From the NCBI GenBank assembly GCA_934486825.1, contig CAKSQF010000029.1:1-18633 (forward strand): 18,633 nucleotides of DNA, given 5' to 3'. This stretch comes from an uncultured Eubacteriales bacterium (GTDB taxonomy: Bacteria > Bacillota > Clostridia > Oscillospirales > CAG-272). This document shows, piece after piece, positions 13,229-18,633 of the stretch (position 1 is its first letter; each line of letters begins with the position of its first letter). The notes beneath the pieces are model-generated. The model was given only the letters and a program-made list of their open reading frames with translations. It was not told the origin of the DNA and made no database searches. The translations under genes were made by a program, and so were the position numbers.

Positions 13229-14527
13229 ATGTTGTACACGGCTCTGTCGAAGAGTGAAGCTTTAAAAGAACTTGCCCTGCAAAGGGAGAAATACGGGGAG
13301 TACCGCAAAACGGGACTTTCTCTTGACATGTCGAGAGGAAAACCCGACAGGGAGCAGCTTGAGCTGTCCGACGGTATGCTCACCGTGCTTTCCGCCCCCG
13401 AACAGTGCAGACCCGAGACGCTCGGCGGTCAGGATATGCGGAATTACGGCGTACTTGACGGTATCCCTGCGGCGAAGGAGCTTCTTGCCGATATTCTTGA
13501 CGTGCCTCCCGTGAATGTCATTGTCTGCGGGAACTCGTCGCTCAACATAATGTACGACACGGTGGTCCGCTGTATGCTGTTCGGCTCGTCGCCCGAAACC
13601 GAGCCGTGGATTAAGCAGGGGAAAATCAAATTCCTTTGCCCGGTTCCCGGATACGACCGCCATTTCATGATATGTCAGTCGCTCGGCATCGAAATGATAA
13701 ACATACCGATGAACGATGACGGTCCGGATATGGATATGATCGAAGAATATGTCGCCGCAGACCCGCAGATCAAGGGTATATGGTGCGTGCCGAAATATTC
13801 GAACCCGGGCGGGGTGGTCTATTCGGACGAGGTGGTGCGCAGATTTGCGCGTCTGCGTCCGGCGGCAAACGATTTCCGTATTTTCTGGGACAACGCATAT
13901 GCCGTCCACGGGCTTTACGACACGGACGACAAACTTCTGAACATAGTTGACGAGGTCGAAAAGGCGGGCAATCCGCACATGGTCTACGAATTTGCATCGA
14001 CATCAAAGATAACATTCCCCGGCTCGGGAATCGGATGCATTGCGGCATCGACAGTCAATCTGAACTACATACGCTCGCTGATGACCGTGCAGACCATCGG
14101 TCACGACAAGCTGAACATGCTCCGTCACGTCCTCTTCTTCAACGGACCGGAGGGGGTGCGCGATCATATGAAGAAGCATGCCGCCATACTGCGTCCCAAG
14201 TTTGAGGCGTTTGAGGAGGCGTTTGACGGCGAGCTTTCGGGAACCGGAGTCGCAAAATGGTCAAAGCCGCGCGGAGGCTATTTCATAAGCTTCGATATGC
14301 AGATAGGCTCGGCAAAGCGGGTGTGGAATCTTATGAACGACTGCGGGGTGCGGATGACGAACGCGGGGGCAACCTATCCTTACGGGATTGATCCCAACGA
14401 TTCGAATCTGCGTATCGCGCCCTCTTATCCGCCGGTGTCCGAGATAAAGATTGCGGCACAGGTGCTCATCTGCTGCGCCAAGATCGCCGCGCTTGAGGAG
14501 ATACTCGGTGCGGACGCCGACGCATGA
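13229..14527 (+). CDS. Type Ic aspartate aminotransferase (MocR-like fold)
   Basis: This 432-residue PLP enzyme of the Aminotran_MocR group (subgroup Ic aspartate aminotransferases, as in Corynebacterium) interconverts aspartate/2-oxoglutarate and oxaloacetate/glutamate. Visible landmarks are LDMSRGKPDREQL near the N-terminus (32-45), GNSSLNIMYD (101-110), NPGGVVYS (192-199), DNAYAVH (221-227) and the PLP lysine K260 in FASTSKITFPGSG. A substrate-binding arginine lies near the end (SNLRIAPSYPP). The length matches this subgroup, which is longer than the classical subgroup I enzymes. AAAGGAAT lies ahead of the ATG. Its place after asnS fits a role in aspartate supply. Substrate preference is inferred from the family. 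Confidence 0.88.
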   Translation: MLYTALSKSEALKELALQREKYGEYRKTGLSLDMSRGKPDREQLELSDGMLTVLSAPEQCRPETLGGQDMRNYGVLDGIPAAKELLADILDVPPVNVIVCGNSSLNIMYDTVVRCMLFGSSPETEPWIKQGKIKFLCPVPGYDRHFMICQSLGIEMINIPMNDDGPDMDMIEEYVAADPQIKGIWCVPKYSNPGGVVYSDEVVRRFARLRPAANDFRIFWDNAYAVHGLYDTDDKLLNIVDEVEKAGNPHMVYEFASTSKITFPGSGIGCIAASTVNLNYIRSLMTVQTIGHDKLNMLRHVLFFNGPEGVRDHMKKHAAILRPKFEAFEEAFDGELSGTGVAKWSKPRGGYFISFDMQIGSAKRVWNLMNDCGVRMTNAGATYPYGIDPNDSNLRIAPSYPPVSEIKIAAQVLICCAKIAALEEILGADADA

Positions 14528-14549
14528 CATTTTCTGATCTGTAATTTGT

Positions 14550-14572
14550 TCGGCGGCACATTGTGCCGCCGA
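14550..14572 (+). terminator. Hairpin between the aminotransferase gene and mnmG
   Basis: TCGGCGGCAC-ATT-GTGCCGCCGA is a perfect 10-bp stem with a 3-base loop. It is followed by the moderately T-rich TTTGAAGTTTT rather than a clean T-run. It may partly terminate transcription from the aminotransferase gene before mnmG. Confidence 0.5.
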
Positions 14573-14614
14573 TTTGAAGTTTTATCCAAGTATTTTTCGG
14601 AAGGAATGTTTGAT

Positions 14615-16546
14615 ATGATTACATATAAGGCGGGAGACTGCGACGTTGCCGTCGTCGGCGCGGGACATGCCGGGATAGAGGCGGCGCTCGCCTGCGCAAG
14701 GCTCGGACTTGACACGATGCTCTTTACGCTGTCGCTTGACGCCGTCGGCAACATGCCCTGCAATCCCGCGATAGGCGGAACCGGCAAGGGGCATCTTGTT
14801 TACGAGATTGACGCGCTCGGCGGCGAAATGGGATATGCCGCCGACAGGGTCACTCTTCAGTCGCGGATACTCAATCCGGGCAAGGGAGCAGCCGTTCACT
14901 CAAAGCGGGTGCAGGCGGACCGCATGGCTTACCGCGCCTACATGAAGAGCCTGCTTGAAAGGACGGCAAATCTCAGTCTGAGGCAGGCGCAGGTGACCGA
15001 AATCAATTTTGAGGATGCGGGAAACGGCAAAAAGCGGGCGGTCGGAGTTACGACATCTCTCGGGGCGGTATTCGGTGCGAAGGCGGTGATAATTGCGACC
15101 GGTACATATCTTGCAAGCCGCACGATCACCGGGGAGGCGATTGAGATCGCGGGTCCCGACGGCATGACCTCGGCAGGGAAGCTTTCCGACAGTCTTGCGC
15201 GTGCCGGGATGAGGCTCATGCGCTTCAAGACAGGCACTCCGCCGCGCATACACGCCGATTCGATCGACTTTTCGAAGCTGGAGGTACAGCACGGCGACAG
15301 CGAAATAATCCCCTTTTCGTCCCGCACTCCCGAGGACGCATTTGTCGGCATGAAGCAGATCGACTGCCACATCGCCTATACAAACGGAAAAACACACGAA
15401 ATAATCAGAAAAAATCTTGACCGCTCACCGCTTTATTCGGGGGTAATCCACGGGACGGGACCGAGATACTGCCCGTCGATTGAGGACAAAGTGGTCCGTT
15501 TTGCCGACAAAACGAGACATCAGCTTTTTGTCGAGCCGTGCGGAGCCGACACCAAGGAGATATATTTGCAGGGCTTTTCGTCCAGTCTGCCCGAAGAGGT
15601 GCAGACCGAGATGCTACGGTCGATCGTCGGCTTTGAAAACGCACGTATCATGCGGACCGCTTATGCGATCGAGTACGACTGCGCCGACCCGACGCAGATG
15701 TACGCAACTCTTGAGTTCAGGGATTTCGAATCGCTTTACGGGGCGGGACAGTTCAACGGAACCTCAGGCTACGAGGAAGCCGCCGCGCAGGGACTTATTG
15801 CGGGCATAAATGCCGCAATGAAGATAAAGGGCGGGGAGCCTGTCGCGCTCACCCGCGACAGCTCGTATATCGGAACGCTTATCGATGATCTTGTCACCAA
15901 GGGAACATCCGAGCCTTACCGCATAATGACCAGCCGGAGCGAATACCGACTGCTTCTGCGTCAGGACAATGCGGACGCGCGTCTGACTCCGATCGGGCAC
16001 AGGGTCGGTCTTATAGATGATGAAAGGTACGGAAAATTCCTGAAAAAGCAGGAGCTTATACGCTCGGAGATAAGCCGCGCCGAGAGTACCTTTTTCTCTC
16101 CGTCGCAGGTAAACGGACTGCTTGTCGGAATGGGACTGCCGCCCGCAGGCGGAGGAGTCCGGCTTGCCGACCTGCTCCGCCGTCCGCAGATAGGCTGGAA
16201 CGACCTTGCGGGTATCGATGTCGGCAGGTCGCCCGAAATTACTGCCGCGATCGGCAGGTCTGTCACCGTCGGGCTGAAATACGAGGGGTACATAAAGAGA
16301 GAGCTTGCAGAGGTTGCGAGAAACGCAAAGCTTGAGGCAAAGCGGCTCATACCGGGAACCGATTACACAAAGATATCCGGACTGCGGATCGAGGCGGGTC
16401 AGAAGCTGACCGCAATGCAGCCGCTGAATGTCGGACAGGCATCCCGCATATCGGGAGTTTCGCCCGCCGACATATCGGTACTGCTCGTCTGGCTGGCATC
16501 CGCCGACAGAGGGCAGACCGGCGAAAAGGAGGATGGCAGAGCGTGA
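14615..16546 (+). CDS. mnmG: tRNA U34 carboxymethylaminomethyl-modifying enzyme MnmG (GidA)
   Basis: This 643-residue FAD protein works with MnmE to place the cmnm5 group on wobble uridine 34 of tRNAs. The N-terminal dinucleotide-binding motif is VAVVGAGHAGIEAALACARLG (from residue 11), followed by CNPAIGGTGKGHLVYEIDALGG. The family signatures GTPPRIHADSIDF, GPRYCPSIEDKVVRF and NGTSGYEEAAAQGLIAGINAA are intact, as is TSRSEYRLLLRQDNADARLTPIG. The C-terminal MnmE/tRNA-binding region includes MQPLNVGQASRISGVSPADI. The start at 14615 has GGAAGGAA nine bases upstream; the ATG at 14606 would overlap that site. Its end overlaps rsmG by 4 bases (GTGA). The usual partner mnmE is not in the window. Confidence 0.95.
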   Translation: MITYKAGDCDVAVVGAGHAGIEAALACARLGLDTMLFTLSLDAVGNMPCNPAIGGTGKGHLVYEIDALGGEMGYAADRVTLQSRILNPGKGAAVHSKRVQADRMAYRAYMKSLLERTANLSLRQAQVTEINFEDAGNGKKRAVGVTTSLGAVFGAKAVIIATGTYLASRTITGEAIEIAGPDGMTSAGKLSDSLARAGMRLMRFKTGTPPRIHADSIDFSKLEVQHGDSEIIPFSSRTPEDAFVGMKQIDCHIAYTNGKTHEIIRKNLDRSPLYSGVIHGTGPRYCPSIEDKVVRFADKTRHQLFVEPCGADTKEIYLQGFSSSLPEEVQTEMLRSIVGFENARIMRTAYAIEYDCADPTQMYATLEFRDFESLYGAGQFNGTSGYEEAAAQGLIAGINAAMKIKGGEPVALTRDSSYIGTLIDDLVTKGTSEPYRIMTSRSEYRLLLRQDNADARLTPIGHRVGLIDDERYGKFLKKQELIRSEISRAESTFFSPSQVNGLLVGMGLPPAGGGVRLADLLRRPQIGWNDLAGIDVGRSPEITAAIGRSVTVGLKYEGYIKRELAEVARNAKLEAKRLIPGTDYTKISGLRIEAGQKLTAMQPLNVGQASRISGVSPADISVLLVWLASADRGQTGEKEDGRA

Positions 16547-17250
16547 ACGGCTTTATCGAAAGACTGACCGCCGCGGCGGCAGGGGCGGGAATCGCCCTCG
16601 GAAGGGAAGAGGCGGAAAAATTTTATCTGCTTTATCTTATGCTGTCGGACAGCGGCAAAAAAATGAATCTGACCGCGATATGCGACGAGGACGGAGTAAT
16701 TATGCGCCATTTTGTCGATTGCCTTGCGGTCGTCCCTTTTGTTGACGGGTGCGGAAAAAAGGTGGTCGACATCGGCTGCGGCGGCGGATTTCCGACCCTT
16801 CCGCTTGCGATAGTGCGTCCCGGACTTGAAATAACAGCGGTTGATTCGACCGCAAAGAAGCTCACATTTGTGGATGAAGTGTCAAAAAAGCTGTCGCTGA
16901 ACGTAAAAACGGTTGCCGCGCGTGCAGAGGAGCTTGGCAGGGGCAATTTTCGTGAAGCATTTGATGTCGCGCTGTCGCGTGCCGTCGCGCGGATGAACAT
17001 TCTCTGTGAGCTTTGCCTGCCGCTCGTGCGTGTCGGCGGGAGCTTTATCGCAATGAAGGGCGCCGACGGGCATGCCGAGACTGCCGAGGCGGAAAACGCG
17101 ATAAGAACGCTCGGCGGAGAGCTTGTCTGCGAAAAAAGCTTTGAGCTTCCGGGTGCGGGCAGTCGGGTGATCGCCGTCGTCCGGAAGAAAAACGGCACGC
17201 CGCCGTACTACCCGAGACAGTATGCGAAAATCAAAAGCAAGCCGCTCTGA
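16543..17250 (+). CDS. rsmG: 16S rRNA m7G527 methyltransferase RsmG (GidB)
   Basis: This 235-residue SAM-dependent enzyme methylates N7 of G527 in 16S rRNA. The landmarks are KKMNLTAI (39-46), RHFVDCL (55-61), the SAM-binding KVVDIGCGGGFPTLPLAI (73-90), the acidic strand ITAVDSTAKKLTFV and the SRAVA motif. The C-terminus ends with the family's typical YYPRQYAKIKSKPL. It starts at a GTG that overlaps the mnmG stop codon (GTGA), with AAAGGAGG ten bases upstream, so translation is coupled. This mnmG-rsmG order is the ancestral origin-proximal arrangement of Bacillota. Confidence 0.95.
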   Translation: MNGFIERLTAAAAGAGIALGREEAEKFYLLYLMLSDSGKKMNLTAICDEDGVIMRHFVDCLAVVPFVDGCGKKVVDIGCGGGFPTLPLAIVRPGLEITAVDSTAKKLTFVDEVSKKLSLNVKTVAARAEELGRGNFREAFDVALSRAVARMNILCELCLPLVRVGGSFIAMKGADGHAETAEAENAIRTLGGELVCEKSFELPGAGSRVIAVVRKKNGTPPYYPRQYAKIKSKPL

Positions 17251-17266
17251 AATTTATCCAAAAGAC

Positions 17267-17295
17267 TTGACAGACGACTTTTGCTGTGCTAAAAT
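17267..17295 (+). promoter_or_regulatory. Promoter of the Gfo/Idh/MocA gene
   Basis: A perfect TTGACA (17267-17272), a 17-base spacer and TAAAAT (17290-17295) with an extended -10 TG (TGC before TAAAAT) form a strong promoter. It separates this gene from the mnmG-rsmG transcript. Confidence 0.8.
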
Positions 17296-17343
17296 GCAAA
17301 AAGGGCGTTTTGCCGAAAAAACGGGAACTTTCCGGAGGATTTT

Positions 17344-18402
17344 ATGAAAACTGTAATCGGAATAATCGGATGCGGAAGAATTGCGAATATCGCGCATTTT
17401 CCCGCACTTTCACAGCTTGAAGATGTGCGGATAAAGTATGCATGCGATCTCATTGAGGAAAAGGCGCAGAAGATGAAGGACATGTATCCGTGCGTCGAAA
17501 ACATCACGACAGACTATCACGAGCTTCTCGCAGACCCCGAGGTGCAGGCTGTATATGTCCTGACCCCGAACTACGCACACTACACGGTAACGATGGACGC
17601 ACTGCGTGCCGGCAAGCACGTCTTCTGCGAAAAGCCTATAACCGTAAATTACGAGCTTTCCTGCGAAATGGCAAAAGAGGCAGACGAGCGCGGGCTGATA
17701 CTCAACATAGGCGTCTGCAACCGCTATCACAAGTCGGTTGAGATGCTGGAGCAGATGAACAGGGAGGGCAAATTCGGTAAGATTTATCATGTTTACTGTT
17801 CCTTCCGCGCGTTCAGATCGATCCCCGGACTCGGCGGACCGTTCACGACAAAGGCTCAGTCGGGCGGCGGTGTGCTTATCGACTGGGGCGTGCACTTCCT
17901 TGATCTGATTCTCTATATTCTCGGCGGAGCAAAGCTTGAAACGGTCACCTGCAACACTTACAGCGAAATGGCAAAGGACATGAAGCAGTACCATGCGCCC
18001 GATATGTGGGCAAGAGACACCGCCGACATCGAACACGGCACAAACGACGTTGATGACATGGTCACGGGCTACATACGCACCGACAAAGGAAGCATTTCGT
18101 TCAACGGCGCGTGGGCGGAGAATATCAAGGACGGCGGAAAGTTCATAGACTTCCTCGGTGACAAGGGCGGCGCGCGTCTCGATTACTGCGGACATTTCTC
18201 CTTCTATGACGGAAGCACGCTTGAAGAGAGCCGTCCCGAATACGACATACCCAATATGTATTTCTGCGAGGACAGGGCGTTTATCGATTCTGTCGTAAGC
18301 GGCGAGAAGACGAGAAGCCATATAGACAACATACTTGAAAGCGCAAGACTGCTTGATGCGCTCTACCGCTCTGCCGAAAAGTCGGAGGAGCTGAAGCTCT
18401 GA
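17344..18402 (+). CDS. Gfo/Idh/MocA-family NAD(P)-dependent oxidoreductase
   Basis: This 352-residue protein has an N-terminal Rossmann domain with GIIGCGRIANIAHFPAL (6-22). The family motif CEKPIT (95-100) carries the lysine that contacts substrate and cofactor. The C-terminal alpha/beta domain contains GGGVLIDWGVHFLDLILYILGG, with D180 and H184 as the probable catalytic pair. Members oxidise or epimerise sugars, sugar acids or inositols. The exact substrate cannot be read from the sequence, and no sugar-metabolism genes are adjacent. CCGGAGGA precedes the ATG at a normal distance. The gene has its own promoter and terminator and is a single-gene unit. Confidence 0.92.
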   Translation: MKTVIGIIGCGRIANIAHFPALSQLEDVRIKYACDLIEEKAQKMKDMYPCVENITTDYHELLADPEVQAVYVLTPNYAHYTVTMDALRAGKHVFCEKPITVNYELSCEMAKEADERGLILNIGVCNRYHKSVEMLEQMNREGKFGKIYHVYCSFRAFRSIPGLGGPFTTKAQSGGGVLIDWGVHFLDLILYILGGAKLETVTCNTYSEMAKDMKQYHAPDMWARDTADIEHGTNDVDDMVTGYIRTDKGSISFNGAWAENIKDGGKFIDFLGDKGGARLDYCGHFSFYDGSTLEESRPEYDIPNMYFCEDRAFIDSVVSGEKTRSHIDNILESARLLDALYRSAEKSEELKL

Positions 18403-18454
18403 AATACGAATACGGCATGCCCCGACGCAGGGACACAGCCGATAGAGTAAAGTG

Positions 18455-18492
18455 AAAACCGCAACGACCTTTTCGGGTCGTTGCGGTTTTTG
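18455..18492 (+). terminator. Terminator after the Gfo/Idh/MocA gene, probably bidirectional
   Basis: AAAACCGCAACGACC pairs perfectly with GGTCGTTGCGGTTTT around a short TTTTC-type loop and runs into TTTTT. The A-run on its left side gives a T-run on the minus strand. It can therefore also end the convergent PepSY gene, whose stop lies 14 bases away. Confidence 0.92.
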
Positions 18493-18505
18493 TGTGCCCG
18501 GTTAT

Positions 18506-18633
18506 TCAGTTGTCGGCTTCCTTTTCGGATTTGATAATGTTGCCGTTTGATGCGTCGATTTCGTATTCGTATTCAAACCCGCCGCAGACAAATTCGATCT
18601 CGTAGACTATCCTGCCGTCATCGTCGTCGGTGT
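18506..18633 (-). CDS. PepSY-domain protein, C-terminal fragment (5' end outside window)
   Basis: On the minus strand a frame is open from the window edge to a TGA at 18508-18506. It encodes TDDDDGRIVYEIEFVCGG followed by FEYEYEIDASNGNIIKSEKE and ADN. The pattern G-x-IVYE-x-EF...G-x-EYEYEIDA-x-x-G-x-I-x-K-x-E is the second half of a PepSY (YPEB) domain. Such domains are found in secreted or membrane-anchored proteins, where they are thought to modulate peptidases or other partners. The N-terminal part, including any signal peptide or additional PepSY copies, lies outside the window. Confidence 0.8.
   Translation of the reverse strand, partial: TDDDDGRIVYEIEFVCGGFEYEYEIDASNGNIIKSEKEADN

Noticed and set aside
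13171..13257. Short plus-strand frame (28 codons) overlapping the aminotransferase start
   Set aside because: The AGGAG lies only one base before the ATG, too close to be efficient. The peptide (MRTAGPPEHQPPK...) has no distinguishing feature, and translational coupling is possible but unsupported.
11590..13383. 597-codon frame antisense to asnS
   Set aside because: It is a long shadow frame caused by codon bias. It crosses the asnS promoter and the aminotransferase start and lacks recognisable domains.

Overview
The window looks like chromosome from an uncultured member of class Clostridia (Bacillota). The reasons are a Noc-like ParB, ParA and ParB run with perfect Spo0J-type parS sites, a T-box leader in front of cysE-cysS, strong AGGAGG-type ribosome binding sites, sigma-A promoters of the TTGATT/TATAAT kind, and a type Ic (MocR-fold) aspartate aminotransferase. 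Base composition is moderate and the coding strands are free of obvious decay. There is no phage, transposase, CRISPR array, rRNA or tRNA gene. noc, parA, parB, mnmG and rsmG are classical neighbours of the replication origin, so the segment is probably origin-proximal, although dnaA, dnaN, rpmH, yidC and mnmE are absent.

Layout. 1-75 is the tail of a membrane-anchored protein. 76-753 has no credible gene, but holds a terminator-like hairpin and a dense nested inverted-repeat element (373-470). 816-1337 encodes a membrane-tethered XRE regulator with its own promoter and terminator. 1529-1927 is non-coding with 22-bp and 31-bp tandem repeats. 1928-2803 is an EamA/DMT transporter that carries a near-perfect 29-bp palindrome inside its coding sequence. 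2915-5383 is the chromosome-segregation block: Noc-like protein, two parS sites, a parA promoter, parA and parB. serS follows at 5423-6712.

The strand then flips. The convergent serS/cysS gap (6713-7044) has a strong terminator flanked by a cluster of DnaA-box-like TGTGGA words. On the minus strand, cysE and cysS form an overlapping operon that couples cysteine synthesis to Cys-tRNA charging. It is preceded by a tRNA-Cys T-box riboswitch and, upstream of that, by a small ORF with early cysteine codons. Two lipoprotein genes follow on the minus strand (9689-11494).

A divergent promoter region (11495-11706) starts the second plus-strand block: asnS, aspartate aminotransferase, mnmG-rsmG (4-bp overlap), a Gfo/Idh/MocA oxidoreductase and a strong terminator. 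The window ends in the C-terminus of a minus-strand PepSY-domain protein.

No wholly new multi-gene system is evident. The most interesting unexplained signals are non-coding: the leader ORF in front of the T-box, the DnaA-box-like cluster, the palindrome inside the transporter gene, and the nested-dyad element near the left end.
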